A stretch of DNA of 64,000 bases from positions 7,195,151 through 7,259,150 of the forward strand of contig OY741275.1 in NCBI GenBank assembly GCA_963514095.1. The letters run 5' to 3'. Under the pieces are notes generated by a model. That model searched no databases. It had not been told where the DNA came from and was given only the letters and a program-made list of their open reading frames with translations. Below are positions 10,614 through 23,477 of the stretch, piece after piece (position 1 is the stretch's first letter; each line of letters starts with the position of its first letter). Made by a program: the position numbers and the translations under genes. This DNA is from Eutrigla gurnardus (Eukaryota > Chordata > Actinopteri > Perciformes > Triglidae).

Positions 10614-11190
10614 GAGAGAGAGACTGCTCATGAACCCCCCATCAACATGAGTTGATGTACCAAAAAATATCATAGTGTATTTCGCCTTTACAAGGGGAAA
10701 CTGATCATACCATTTCTGAATGCTGGCACCTCGTGTTATGATGAGATATGCCCCACCATCCAACAACTGGGTGTTGGTAAAAGTATTTTCTTAGAACTTA
10801 TACCCTAGGTGATTGACCTACAATCATTTTTGACATGTCCCACCCTCCTCTTTTTTTCTGAAACCCAAGCATACAAAGACACCGAACACTTGAAAAACTT
10901 TTTTAATACTTTTATTTATATTATTACTTCAAATTTGTATTCACGAACTACAACATGCATTTTTAACTACAATATAAATAAATATGCTGACTGTATTGCT
11001 CTACTTGCTGCACTTTAAAACACTTTGAAACACAAACAAATAAACAAACAAAAACAAACTTTGGAGAGGTGGCATCACACGTGTAAGTCACAGGTATTTT
11101 TTAATTGTTTTTCCTCTTTTCTAACTCGGCATCCAACACACTTTTGAAGTGTTCAAAACTATCGTGCACAACATATTCAAAACCATAAGT
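10614..11190. other. Unassigned interval
   Basis: AT-rich, with no recognised gene or repeat end. Confidence 0.4.
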
Positions 11191-11394
11191 TGTGGATTTC
11201 CTAGTTGCCGGGCAATGGAGAAGATTTTCTGGATGCTTCCAGCTGCTTTGTCTTTGGAGGGTGTGTACCTCTTACGCTGTGGGGCGTTACTTTTGGCATT
11301 ACTGTTGCCTTTTTCTCCTCCTTTGCAGTAAAGATGGAAATGGACTTGGCGTTCAAATTGGGCAGAGGAATCTCTGATTCGGTCTGCAATCCTT

Positions 11395-12939
11395 TTATAC
11401 TGCCCCTTTCAAGAAGCCGTGACCTTGCGGGAAGAGGAGAGCTGATTGGCCGGCGCTCGGTTTGAGCATTCCGATGAGGAGGCAGAGCAGACGACTGACC
11501 TCCGTCACCTGTGCCGCCTGAGGGTACCTCATCCAGCCAAACTTGGTCTTCTGGGCTGCTCTGATCTCAGGTGTGTCAGCCCCAAGGCACCGGCCAAACA
11601 AGGTGTAGCCCCACCTGGACTCGTACCGTTTAACTAAACGAGCGGCAGTTTTGTCGTGCTTGTGAAGAGAGCTGGCGGCGGTGGTGATCTTCTGCCTGAG
11701 GTCAGTCAACACTAGGTGGAGGTCACTGTTGTCTGCTAGTTCTAGAAGCAGCAAGGCCAGTGCCTTCACTTCCTCTATTCCTGGCAGATGCAGATGTCTC
11801 TGGCTCATGAGCACATCTTGAAGAGCAGGACTGTCCTCCTCCTCCACCGGTTCTGCCTGGGTGAAGACGGCATGCTTCCTACAGACGCTGTCCAAAGGAT
11901 GTAAATATGTAATTTTACTAATCACAAATGTGTCTGCGTAGTTACAACAATCACTTGGACTTATTAATTCAATAATATGCACGGTTTCTTTGCTTCATGC
12001 TTTAAAAAGTTAACTTTATACCACGTTCGTCATCATTGCTAGAATATGCATGAAAAACTATGGATAACGAAGGATAACCTTGCTTCATGTGTACTAATAC
12101 TGTTGAGTGTGTGATTAAGAACTGTACCTTTCTGGACATAGTAGTCCCTAGCCGTGAAGCTGGTAGACTGGCACATGGCATACTCCACACCAAGGAGCTC
12201 CTACTCGTCTGGGTGCTTGTATGTATCAGGGATGGGCATAGGAGCAGCAAAGTTGGGCTCCAGGACGTGATCCTTCCGAAGAGAACCTCGGCCTGCTGAT
12301 TGATGCGCTGGATCTGCCGCGCATTCATGCACGACGTCTGCTGACCCTGACCACCAGCAACCTGGAGTGATGCCATGCGGTTGTTCCACTGCACAGCAAA
12401 GGCTATCAGGTACACCTGAAACACATGACCATTTTGACTGTTATTATATATGCTTAGTGATGACTAAAGATGTGAAATAAAATGCATCATTGAAACTACG
12501 CTATATTGAAGTGTTTTTTTTATTACTCACTTGGAATGGCATAATCCCACATCTCTCTGAAGGAATGGCATTGTACAGGTGTGCGTGCAACCCCTCCAAA
12601 GAGTTACTGCCTCGCCGGCACCTTGTTCAGCCGAACGCCATTCAGCACCACCACCTTCACAGAAACATACATCTGTATGCCAGGGGGATCCTGTAAAGCA
12701 CAACATATTGCAAGTTCTTCATTTATTCTGGTGTCCTATTTTTTGCCATACAAGTTTGAATGTTTTTATAATGACACACGATGGCAGCAAAGACCTTAAC
12801 TCACCTGCATGCAACTGAGATGCTTGCTTGCAGTTGCCCAGTGAGTATCGACTGCCTCTATCGACTTGAACAGGTCAATGTCAAGGCCTGCTGGTCCCCT
12901 GAACTCGGCAATGATAGACTCAATCACCAAAGCGATCTC
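11395..12939 (-). pseudogene. C-terminal exons of the transposase-like gene
   Basis: Four exons follow: 12805-12939 (GLDIDLFKSIEAVDTHWATA), 12531-12690, 12128-12415 (NNRMASLQVAGGQGQQTSC) and about 11395-11887 (KTKFGWMRYPQAAQ). All have GT-AG borders. The second and third each change frame inside, so the protein cannot be made as it stands. A further conserved-looking stretch continues to about 11200. Confidence 0.6.
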
Positions 12940-13124
12940 CTGTAACATATATATTCTCAGCCTTGAGTGTTAACTCAGTCATTACTCCTAATGATCTAAC
13001 ATTTATTTTCAAAACTAGATCTGAGCGACACCTTAGTCGAGTACAATTGAATCCATATTGACAAATAAGCTGTATGTTTGCTTCTAATTCATTAAATTCA
13101 TACATGGATCAATATCACACTTAC

Positions 13125-13440
13125 CACAACCCCATGGGTAATGCGCCTGACATAAGACCTGATCTGTTGAGGCTTGAGGAAGGCCATCATCTCCTTGTCC
13201 GAATACCTGGTGTACACCTCTTGGTTGCCACTCCTGACCGCCTGGACTAGAAGCATCATGTCCGCCTTGTTGTAAGCGAGCACCGCACCTGCCAAGGCAC
13301 TCATGAACACCCCGTACTTGGCGTGGCTCTGTTTGATGACAACAGCATCCCAGCGGTGCAGCCAGTGTCGGATGTCCAGTCTGACCACAGTACCCCTCTG
13401 CACCCAGTCACCAAACAGATTCTCCAGGAAGGATGAACCG
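13125..13440 (-). pseudogene. Third transposase exon
   Basis: Runs from the acceptor tagtgacag to the donor gtaagtg. It encodes VRLDIRHWLHRWDAVV and a long helical stretch, consistent with the part of RNase-H-fold transposases after the second aspartate. The frame is intact. Confidence 0.65.
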
Positions 13441-15576
13441 CTGTCACTAAATTGATATCATCATTTTGTGTACGCGTGTGTCATGTGTTTATAACTGTTA
13501 TCCATGTGTTTCTTGCACACAAAAAAAAGTTTATAAAGTTAACTGTAGGAATCAAATTGTGAGTTTTCTTCTCATTCATGTCTTTGGTTTGTTTGTGTAC
13601 ACCACTTTGGCAATGAGGTGCTGGGTGTGGCCTCCGTGGTTATTAATAATGGTACTCACCTGCTCACTTCGCCTGTTGGGATCATAGGGGTTGGGTGAGC
13701 ACGGGGGAGCGAAACTTTCTACTGACCGCAATTGTTATGAGTTCGTTTAGTTGGTGTTTACGAGTTCTTGTTATTTTGAAACAAAAATGTCTGTAAACCG
13801 TTACTTTGGTGCGCGTCATTCAGTAAAACTCACGCGGCATATCGTTGCTTTTAATGGAAGGAAGCCAGTTAGCCGCAAAACATAGTCAATGGAAATATTA
13901 CGAAGCATCGATCTACAGAAACGTTTGTTTAAGATGACGCTGGATCCGAGCTCGCTTCGAACAAGGAAACTGGAGCGCGCCGTCCGAGGTGCCGAGATTA
14001 ATTTATTCCCAGCATTTATCCATTCATCACAGACGCTGGAATTGAGGTAGCCTATGGCTATTTACACAGTGGGTCTTGTGAATTAAAATATTCCCCGCTA
14101 GGCATTAGCAGTATGGTCACGTAAGGTGGTTATATTGGTTTGTTATTTTTGAGCCGTTTGTTATGTTCGTGTATAAAGCGGCTGGAGCCGTCGGCTCAGG
14201 AGTGCCGCCGTAGTTCTTGTTTTAGGCTGTTTGTCTGATTCAAGACTAACGGTATTGGTGCATAAATACCCACCGCTAATATACACAGAAGACTAGGGCG
14301 AGAGGTAGTTTAGTTACTTCTAGGAAGAATAGAGGGAATACAAAGGACCTATTTGCCTGTGTGATTTTCCTTTTGAAGCTAATTAAAGAGATTGCTGTTT
14401 ACTCATGTGATGTTGGGCTATGAACTGATCATGGTGTTTGGTTGTGGATGTAATGCATAATGTGAACAGGGCCAGAGCCACGTGGTGGCCAGGGGTGGCT
14501 GTGTACATGATATCTGATCATTAATTAATGGAAAATGGAGATAATGGATCAAAGCCATGTTCTGATATATCTAGAAGAAAGAAGTGAAAAAAGACAAACA
14601 AAACTCACAGCCAAAGCATTGGTAAATAAAATTGAAAGGCTTCAAACAGAACGACAATCAAAAGTTAACAAAATCAAAGGTGCTACTGTGATGGGAATTT
14701 TTCATTTAGTAGTTCATTATAGTATAGTTTGAGTAGTTTTAACTCATACTATTCCATGTGTGTCATGAGGTAACCTGTATTCTGCACTTATGTCATGTCA
14801 TGTGTTACATGAGTTGTAAAATGCATCTTGTGACACCAGTACAGCTGGCAAGTCAGTATGGATCTTTAGACGCTGATGAGTGGTTCAAACACCACATTCT
14901 GGACAAAGTTCTCCGTCTACACAAACAACGGGAACAATGCTTCACTCATGACACATCACAAACAACTGTATAAAAAGCCCTTCTCAAGACTGAAGACTTG
15001 GTCAGACTCTTAAGGAGTCTGCCCCGATCTGGCCAGATAGTTTGCTCTGAAGCTGTATGTCGGTGATGCGGTCCGCTTGGACACCCTGTTTGCGAGGGCT
15101 TTGACTTATTAGACGTTGTCTGTTTACAGTCTGTCTGTAGCGCCTGCTAGCCTGTTTTTGGACTCTTTATAGAATAAATTACTAAAAGCTCTGTTAGGAG
15201 TTGTATTCTTATTTCTCATCAGGTGATCATAAACCGATTTCCACCACAGCTACAAAATGTATTAAAGAGCTAATGCAAAATGAAAAGATAATGCTCCAAG
15301 CAACAATCTCATCTTCAAAGACTGTTGTTGGAGGACAGTGTGATCAAGTTACTTCCTCTGCAAGAACAACAAAAGCAAAATGTTTGGTTTTCAAGTGAAC
15401 ATTGGATTTGTTGAAGATGTAAAGAGATTGGAATTGCTTGATGCACAAAATTATGTAAATGAGAATGAAGTAGTGGCATCTTTAGACACAGATTCCTTTG
15501 TTAACTGATATGTACATTACTTGGATTATCAATTTCATCATAGGTTTCAATGGAATTACTGACACTGAAAACTTAC
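13441..15576. other. Intron of the transposase-like gene, shared with the inverted copy
   Basis: 13673-15576 is matched almost base for base, inverted, by 58354-59878 and parts of 54226-54390. The other copy lacks about 285 bp corresponding to 15042-15327. Two small plus-strand open frames lie inside (see 14535-14973). Confidence 0.75.
14535..14973 (+). CDS. Small two-exon-like ORF, opposite strand within the intron
   Basis: The first frame (14535-14732) is lysine-rich and charged (LEERSEKRQTKLTAKALVNK). After a possible donor (aaaggtgcta) and the acceptor accagtacag at about 14847, a second frame reads LASQYGSLDADEWFKHH to a stop at 14971-14973. The pieces look like the start of a retroelement or transposon accessory protein, but I cannot name it. 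Both are repeated in the inverted copy at 58565-59001. Confidence 0.3.
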
Positions 15577-15785
15577 TGACACCAGTTGTTGTCTGCATAT
15601 AAGACTTTTGGCGCAGGAGCATTGGCACGTTGAAACCGGGCAATGAGAGCTCTCGCCATGCGCTCGTAGCACCCCTCAGACTCAGCTGCCACCACCACTG
15701 TTGTCAAGAACTGGCCCCACTCGTTCAGCACACTGGTGACGTACTGCATGGTGCCCTGGCCATCGCCATATATCTTCTTGAGGAC
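15577..15785 (-). pseudogene. Catalytic exon of the transposase-like gene
   Basis: Bounded by tttcttag (acceptor) and gtaagt (donor at 15571-15576). It reads VLKKIYGDGQGTMQYVTSVL and, at its end, VLYADNNWCQ; the aspartate of ADNN is a candidate second catalytic residue. A nearly identical copy lies on the plus strand at about 54017-54225. Confidence 0.7.
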
Positions 15786-15867
15786 CTAAGAAAACAAAGA
15801 ACATTCATTGCATGGTGTTTGTTAACAGTCTGTCTGTTCCATATGATTACAAGTACTTTCTACATAC

Positions 15868-16983
15868 TTTTCTTGTTCCATCAATGCACAGGATTTCTAC
15901 AGTCGCACTGAGGATATGGTGTCTGTACATGGGCACCTTTTCGATCTCCGTGATCAGGTGAGCACGCCTCAGAACACGAGCAGGCGGAAGGGGAGACGGG
16001 CCAGTGGGAGGGGTTTAAGTGCCGGCTGCTCTCGCAAAGGACAGGATGTCTCTCTGAGATGACGCGGATCCAGCCATGTGGGCCTCGAACAGGAGAGTCT
16101 GGTACAGGTCACGTCGCTGTACATACCACTCGTCGTGGCCCTGCTGCAGCATTCTCTGCAGCTTGCTCATGGACACAGCGTTGAGTCGGTCACTGATCAG
16201 GGTTACCACACCTCTGTCCACAGCACGCTTCCCACACAGTATGGCAGGGAGCATGCTTCTGACAGCCGGGGCGAGTTTCATCAGAATCTTGGGACTGTAT
16301 GCCAGCCACGTGTACTGTTGGGCATTGTGTGTGTCTTCCCCCTCATCTTCACTGTTGTCCGCATTCCTACACACCTGGTTCATCGCCTGTCTCATCTTTT
16401 GACAATGTGGGCATATCAGCTTCTCTGTCCACATGGTGTAATTGTGCTTCATGCCACACACTTGTCTAGCGTAGCTGGCGAAGCCTTTCTTCTCCAGGTA
16501 CCCCCCTGGTGGTGCGGGGCAGTTGCTGTTGGGGCAGCGGATCAAGGCTTTCATTACACCGACTGGCCGCCAGAAGAAGGCAGGAGTGGTGAAAAAGGCC
16601 ATCATGTTGGGCACCGCTCCCTTTACAGACATAGGACATGGGGGTGGGTGGAACTCCATCTTCTCCTTCAAGAGCTTCCTCTCCACTGTCTCTCCTTTGA
16701 CGTTCTTGTACTTGGCTGCCCTTTCAAAAAAGCCATACGTCTCGTTGCATTTCAGCCACTTGATGTTAGGAGGAGCTATACCAAGGGCTTGGGCAGATGC
16801 AGGTGGTTGCTCCCAGAATTTCTGCCAGCCCTCCAGCAGGATGCCACCAGATTCTGAGGCAGGTGTCTCTCGGAGGGATGAGGGTCCGCGCCTGTTGTCA
16901 GTCCTGACACACAGCAGAAGTGAGGTCTCCTCACGTGGTAAGCTGTGTGTAGACCGGTGCCTCAGACTCGTCAAGGACATTTT
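15868..16983 (-). pseudogene. DUF6729-like exon with first catalytic aspartate
   Basis: The acceptor cctcttcag lies at 16984-16992. The exon encodes a tryptophan-rich start (EGWQKFWEQPP), a FFWRPVGVMKALIRCPNSNC segment, paired CPxxxC and CPHC cysteines suggesting zinc binding, and CGKRAVDRGVV. After a TAA at 16015-16017 the same frame continues to ILCIDGTRK just before the donor gtatgt at 15862-15867. The aspartate of DGT is in the position of the first catalytic residue of RNase-H-fold transposases. Apart from the one stop, the exon is well kept. Confidence 0.65.
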
Positions 16984-17351
16984 CTGAAGAGGATATACCA
17001 CAAAAATGTATCAACTGCATTGCTTGATACATACTGGTGAATTTCATGGCACAAACACAAATTCCTCACAGCTCCACAGCATAATACAAAGTAGTTTCAT
17101 GTTAATTTCAGCATAATATTACCTGCAGCAGCCAACAATTCAGCATCACATGCATAGTTGGGATCCTGCTGGAACTCGGAGACAGTAGATTCAGCCCTAA
17201 CTTTCTTTGATTGCTGTTTCTGCAGAAAATAAAACACGACGGTAGAATAATCTCATACAAAAAAATACTGTTACAAGTACTGATTACTGTGTAACATCTC
17301 ATCAATTGCTCAGGTCTAAAAGTTCTAAAAGATTACCCAGTTTATCTTACC

Positions 17352-17734
17352 TCCAACCTCTTGTCAAGATGATATGTGACGGGAGGAAACTCTCTAGCAT
17401 ACTCCAGCATTCGCTCCTTTTGCCTCTTCAGAAGCTCATTCTTCTCACCTTTCTGGCAGCATTCGGAGAACAACCATACAAGCCAGCCGACATCATTTTC
17501 AAGAAGCCATCTGAATGTCTGCCCAGCATACTTCCTGAATGTAATGACCAACTGGCCTTTCCACAGTAACTCCCCGGATATCTTTGCAGCCGCCTCTGCC
17601 TTTTTAGGGTCCAGCCATGGAGGGTCTTCTACTTTGCGAGGACCTCTGCCACAGACTTTGCTGCATCTGTACACTGCAGCCTGGCCTCTCCTTGCCTGTA
17701 CAAACAAATGTTTGGACACTGGTGCTGCTTTCAA
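17352..17734 (-). pseudogene. Second exon region of the transposase-like gene
   Basis: Reads KISGELLWKGQLVITFRKY and RWLLENDVGWLVWLF, a block I associate with the same fish family, and ends at a consensus donor (gtaagata) at 17351. The following short exon, 17123-17219 (acceptor ttctgcag, donor gtaata), carries RAESTVSEFQQDPNYACDAE. Confidence 0.6.
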
Positions 17735-17739
17735 TGAGA

Positions 17740-17888
17740 GGTCAACATTGCTTTGGTGGAAAAGCTTTTACCACACACGTCACTGTCCCAGTTCTCCTCG
17801 GCAAAATGAATCTTCTTGTGCCTTGTCAGGTTACACTTCTCAGTGAACGTCTTGTCGCACACACTGCACTGGTATCTAGGTCTCTCCA
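17740..17888 (-). pseudogene. C2H2 zinc finger exon of the transposase-like gene
   Basis: It starts with ATG at about 17888 and reads CSVCDKTFTEKCNLTRHKKIH, a complete C2H2 finger. A second, partial finger (CGKSFSTKAMLTSH) ends at an in-frame TGA. The next open frame (17342-17734) is shifted, so either an intron or a frameshift separates them. Confidence 0.75.
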
Positions 17889-17899
17889 TGTTTCACCTG

Positions 17900-18092
17900 G
17901 TGCAGAAAAACATGAAGAAATATTAGTAAAACAGATCATATAGATTTAGAATAGTATTTAATAAAGTATAGATTGATTTAATATAGTACAACATAGATCT
18001 ATACTGTACAATATTAAATATATCTATACAATATTCTATATCTAAATCTATATTTGAAATAAAAATCTGCTAAACTCTGCATGCAAGGCAAG
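17900..18092. other. AT-rich left border of the 5S array
   Basis: Low-complexity tatagatttaata-type sequence; no gene. The 5S-like unit begins abruptly at about 18093. Confidence 0.5.
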
Positions 18093-18099
18093 TGGAAAA

Positions 18100-18196
18100 G
18101 AGCTTACAGCACCTGGTATTCCCAGGCAGTCTCCCATCCAAGTACTGACCAGGCCCGACCCTGCTTAGCTTCCGATATCAGACGAGATCGGGCGTG
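18100..18196 (-). rRNA. 5S rRNA gene, 3' part, split by LINE
   Basis: The 3' three quarters of a 5S gene up to GGGCGTG (18190-18196), where a Tx1-type LINE begins. It differs from the array consensus at several places (ccaggcagtc, cgatatcag) and has a different 3' flank, so it is the diverged edge of the array. The missing 5' end lies at 24843-24872. Confidence 0.92.
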
Positions 18197-19444
18197 TTTT
18201 TTTAAATATTTTATTATCAAAAATACATATTTTTATGTGCACATTATTTACAATGATCCCTCCACCAAACCCCACATTTAAAAATAAAATTAAATCAGAC
18301 ATCTGTCACTTCTAGGTAGAAAAACAAACCAATAACAAAACAAAACAACACAAAACAAAGCAAAACATACTCCAAACAAAATAAAACCTAACAAAATAAA
18401 ACAATCAAAACAAATCATTCAAAACCCTCCAAAGTGACAGTGTCCTTTCTACATCCTTCAAAAATTAAATTTAACACCCCCATCCTCCTCAAGTGAAATC
18501 AATGTGCTCCCCTCCACAAACCCACCAACAAACTCTTCTTTCTCAATAGGCTATAATTGTAAAGTAAATTAATGTCTTTTTTTAAAATACTCAAAAAAAT
18601 CCCCCACACGTCCACAGTTTTCTTTTCGAAATGGGCTAAGTTTCTCCTAAGTTTGACAGCATACCTCGCATGGCTCAGCACATAGTTCATAAGAGACACA
18701 TTGCAGTCTCTCATCTTTTCATTCGCGCCAAACAGCCACAACTCTCTCCAGTCAATTCTCTCCACAAACTCTCCCCTCCAGTTCCCGCTGATCAATTCTC
18801 GCATTCTCTCAAAATAAACTTTCAGCTCACTGCATTCAAAAAACTCATGCATACAGTTTTCTACACCCACTCTACACACATCACATTCTTTCCTCACATT
18901 CACATCAAACCTACTTATAATTAAATTATTAAAAACCCTATTGTGTCTCAAAAAAAAAATCAAAATTCTCACATTCACCACTATTCCATTTCACTCTCAG
19001 TTTTCCCCACATTCTCTTCACATCCATACCAATCATCACTTTCCCCCATGCATTCTCTCCCGCCGGTCTTCTCACATCCTCCCCCCTCAAGTATCTGTAC
19101 ATCACCTTTGTTTTTAGATCTGTCAGTTTTATTTTGGTTTCCCCTTCTCCCACACACATCTCCACATCACTCCCTCCATTCATTCCATCCCCTCTCTCAA
19201 TCATGCTCACCCATTCTCTCGGCATCCCATTCTTTATTTTTTCCATTATCCCCTCAGCCGTTCCCGACCACATTCCCTCATCCCTCTCTCTCACTTCATC
19301 CACAATCACCTTTGCCCTCATAAACCCTGGTACATATTCATACACTATATCCTTTATTTTTCTAATGCCCGCCCTCTAGATGACCTATTATGTAATGTTT
19401 CTCCCTTATGTGTGATTTTTGGATTTAAAAAAATTGGTTGCTCC

Positions 19445-19794
19445 TGTTATAAGAATTTTGTATAACCACATGATTTTAGTGTTTTAATGACTTTAGTATT
19501 TCCACTGATGACCTAAACAGGGCCTAAAGCTATCCTGCAGAACAGCTAACCGTTATCAGGGGCCCTGTGCACATGATGTCTTGTATTACATGTTTTCAAT
19601 GACGCGTTATCTCCTGTGCCTTTAAAAGACTCAAGTCACAACAATGATTTGAGCACTTCCTCTGTAGCATCCTCACACGTTGTTGCACTGTAACTGCTCC
19701 TCTTGATCAAGATTAAAGTCAGACGTCGACTTTACTTTTGTCTCCGATCTCCTCCTTGGGTGAATTTATTCGTTTACGGAAAACAATTTTAACA
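19445..19794 (+). mobile_element. Solo LTR inside the old LINE
   Basis: 350 bp starting tgttataag and ending ttttaaca, flanked by gctcc on both sides (19440-19444, 19795-19799). The uninterrupted sequence ctgctcccag is present in the intact LINE near 38284. Its 3' third matches the 3' LTR of the provirus at 6664-7088 (ctcttgatcaagattaaa, tctccgatctcc), so it is a related family that recombined to a single LTR. Confidence 0.9.
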
Positions 19795-20854
19795 GCTCCC
19801 ATACCTGTTTCACATTCACACACTCATATTTCACATTCTCCACAAACTCTCCCCACGCTCCCAACATCTCCTGGTAAAACTCACTCACACCACTCAGCAT
19901 TCCTTTTTTCATTCTCATATACACACCACTCTCTCCACACCCCCCACACCTGTTTATTGCCTCCCCTAAAAACACCTTCCACACATGATCTTTTTTATTC
20001 TTTAAATATCTCCCCATCATCTTCACCCTCAGTGCTTTCTTTTTCTTTTCTAAATTTACTAACTTTAACCCACCGTCCTCGTGCTCGTTCTCCAACACCT
20101 CCCTCGCTATCTTTACTCCCTTCCCTCCCCACAGAAACTCACTCACCATTCTCTCCACTTCCTTACTCACTCTCTCAGGCATTGCCAACACATTCATCAC
20201 ATATACAAGCTTACTCATTATCAGCGCATTCACAACTACCACCCTCCCTTTTAATTTAAGTCCCCTCATTCCAAAACCCTAATGTTTCCTTTATCCCTTC
20301 ATATTGCATATCTCTCCCTTCTCTATCTGCTATCCCTAAATTCACCCCTAACACACTAAAATAATCCTTCCTTTCTTTCAGCCCTAACTCACACCTGTCT
20401 ATCCTATCTTTACCTACATACATGATTTCTGACTTCTCTATGTTGACCTTTGCCCCTGATGCCCTCCCATACTGCTCTATACTCCTGAAAACTGCCCCTA
20501 CACTTTCCTTATCCCTGACTGTGACTGTTGTGTCATCTGCGTATTGGTATAGTAAACTCACCTGCCCATCTGGTAATTCTATGCCCCTTATGTCACCGTT
20601 GTGTGCCAGGAGTGCCGCTAAAGGCTCTGCCGACAGTGAGTACAGCAGGGCCGATAGCGGGCACCCCTGTCTAACTGACCTTTCTAACCTAAAAGTGTCT
20701 GTGAGAACCCCATTTATTTTAACCCTGCTAACTGCTCTGTCATACATTATTTTAATCCATCCGATTAATCTATGCCCAAATCCCATCTTTTCTAACACCC
20801 TGTAAAAATATTTGTGATCTACTCTGTCAAATGCTTTGTTTAAATCTAGACTTA

Positions 20855-21897
20855 CAGTTTTTCTCGATCGTTTACACACATTTTCTGAAAGCATGCCTCA
20901 TACTCTCAGAACTCTACACACAAATCAAAAAAACACACACACAATGGGCAAAACCCCTCAATTCTCCTGCGAAATGAAACTTTACATTCAAAACAATGTT
21001 ATTTCTTCTCAAAATGGTATTTTGTTGTCAAATGACACACACAAACCATCATATGAATAGACATTTATAAGAACCAGTTGAACACTGATGTGCTCAATGT
21101 AGAACACGATGAACACTTCTTCTCCATTTACCATAATGACTTAGGCCTTTTTTTGTTCAGTGTTACACTCACTACAGACAGTACATACATAAATGTGTTG
21201 TAAAATATTTTAGAATATTGTTTTTATATATTTTATTTTTCCCACAAGAATACTGTAATGTACACAGTTTTCATCCCAACCAACACAAAGTTGCATATAC
21301 AGTGGTCTCCATACAAAACCAGAAGAAATTACTGTATACAGTTACAAAAAACAAAAAAACAACAACTATCCCGCATCCTCTCTTCTGTTTCGGTCTGGCC
21401 ACAGCACCTCATCTACATCACAGGCAATGCAAGCGAAGGCCAAGCAGCGGGGGAAATATCGCTAGGCTCCTCCTCGTACTCTCACTCCTCTGGCTCTGCC
21501 TCTGTTGCCAATGTTGGCATCCATTGCTCCAAAACAGAAGAGCTCACCTGTTGCACTTTTATGCTAATGCTCTGATTGCAAATTGTAAAACTGTGTTGCA
21601 GGTGTTTGCCCATGTGATGAGTCAGTGTGCATAGTAGGGAAATTAACTTTAGAATTTTGAATGGCAGTGTGTTCCTTGTGAAAACAAGAGATTTTCTTCA
21701 TGAAAATTGTGCCAAATGCAGAGAATTGTGTGTAGTGTTTTGAAAAAAGTGTGTTTTAAAACTGCAATTTGAGTGTAAAGCAGGAATTGTGCTTGCAGTT
21801 TAGCAGAGTTAGTTGAGGGTGTTGGTGCATGAGTTACATGTTGTGGTCATTGTGTCTCAAGTACCAGTATTTGTGTGTAAACAATTGAGAAAAACTG
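20855..21897. mobile_element. Tc1/mariner-like non-autonomous element
   Basis: Flanked by TA (20853-20854, 21898-21899), with TIRs cagtttttctcgatcg / caattgagaaaaactg. No transposase frame is visible in the 1043 bp. It interrupts ORF2 of the old LINE where the intact copy reads through (about 39360). Confidence 0.88.
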
Positions 21898-22926
21898 TAA
21901 TATTATTCCTTTTCCCTGTCTTTTCATGTACTGAATGGTGTCCCTTATGCTGCTTACTGTGTCTGCTATGTCCCTGCCTGGTATGCTGTATGCCTGTGTG
22001 CTTCCCACTATCGTCCCTATGACTCTCTTTATTCTGTTGGCTAACACCCGTGCTAGTATTTTGTAGTCGTTATTTAACATGCTAAGTGGTCTGTAATTTT
22101 CTAATCTCCTTTCTTATATATGATATTAACTAATCCTATCGTCATGCTCTCTACCATCTCCCCTGTCTCTTCTATATGTCTAAATAATCTATCTAACACT
22201 GGCACCAATTCCTCTCTAAACTCTCTATAAAATTCTCCCGTTAACCCATCTGTCCCTGGACTTTTGTTCCTTCCTAACCCTGCTATTGCTGCTTCTATCT
22301 CCCCTGTCCCTATCTCACCCTCACAACTTTCCCTGTCTCCCTCAGTTAATCTAGCACTCACCTTATCTAATACCTCTTCGATGTCCCTATCCTCAGTTTA
22401 TTCTCCCCTGAATAATTCCCTGTAAAACTCCTGTACCCTATCTGCTATACCTACAAAATCTGTTATTATTTTCTCGTCTTTCCCTACCACCTTCTCTATA
22501 TAATTCCTCTTCTGTTTCACTTTCTCTAGTCCTAATGCACCTCTCTCCCTCAACTATTTGTCTTGCCCTACTCCTAACTATTGCCCCGTTACACTTTCTT
22601 TGTTCTATCTCTCCCAATTCATCCTTCAGTCTTAAATATTTCTCCAAATCATGCCCTGCTTCCCTGTCTAACTCCCTACTTTCTCTGTCTAGCTCTCTCT
22701 TTACCCTTCTCTCTAACTTGCCCCTCTGCCTGCTATACCCTATACTAATCCTCTTTATTTCATCTTTCACGCTCTCCCACCACCTCCCTATGTCCTCCTC
22801 ATACATACTTTCATCCATTCTCCTTTTTAAAAATTCTTTCACTCTCCTTTTATACTTCTCATCATTCAACACCACACCATTCAAACACCACACCCCTCCC
22901 ACCCTCTGCTGCATTAAGCCCAAGTT

Positions 22927-23477
22927 ATGCTTCCGCGTCGACACAACGCAAGGGGGCTTGCGGACCCCTTACGTCCTTGCGGACCCCCCTTACGTCCAAC
23001 GCAAGGGCCTGACGTGCACCTCCCAAAAATCCTAGACGCGCGTCGAGGCGATGCAACACCAACGCAGCGGCATTGGCTGTGATTGGTCCGCTAACTACAT
23101 CCGCTGGAGACCGCTTTCCGGTTTCCACTCATAAACACCGTCATTTAAACTTTTAATAGGCTACTTTTATTGTTTGCACCTTGTTTTATTGTTTGCACCT
23201 TGTCGCTTTTGCACAAAGAAATAAAACACCAAGTTCTGAAAAAATGTGGACGTTTAAAGCCGGAAAGTAAACAAATAGGCTATAACGAGGCTAACGACGA
23301 TATACGTCAAGAGTCTCGGTTGGTCGGTCAGTCTTTACAAAAAACATAGCGCCCTTTACCGGTGTGGCATTGAATTGCATTTCGACACGTAAACCCAACG
23401 CAGAACCATCACGGTCTCCCAGCAACTGCGTGGCTATTGCGTGGCCATTGCGTGATCACTACGCGGAAGCATAACCA
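22927..23477. mobile_element. TIR element of about 550 bp in the old LINE
   Basis: Ends gttatgcttccgcgt / acgcggaagcataac, with aagcc-like sequence at both borders. Near the left end the string ttgcggacccc..ttacgtcc is directly repeated. The TIR resembles ISL2EU/Harbinger-type fish elements; superfamily uncertain. No transposase is visible. Confidence 0.75.

Larger units (their letters stand above)
11200..17890 (-). pseudogene. Multi-exon transposase-like gene with C2H2 finger and DUF6729-like region
   Basis: On the minus strand a chain of exons with GT-AG borders can be followed: a C2H2 finger (17740-17888), then 17352-17734, 17123-17219, 15868-16983, 15577-15785, 13125-13440, 12805-12939, 12531-12690, 12128-12415 and about 11395-11887. 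Together they read like a family common in fish genomes: zinc finger, cysteine-rich DUF6729-like module, then an RNase-H-fold transposase with D in IDGTRK and D in LYADNN. Breaks include a TGA in the second finger, a TAA at 16015-16017 and frameshifts near 12620 and 12230. Whether the family is a mobile element or domesticated is unknown to me. DUF6729 is named from memory of the pattern, not from a search. Confidence 0.7.
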
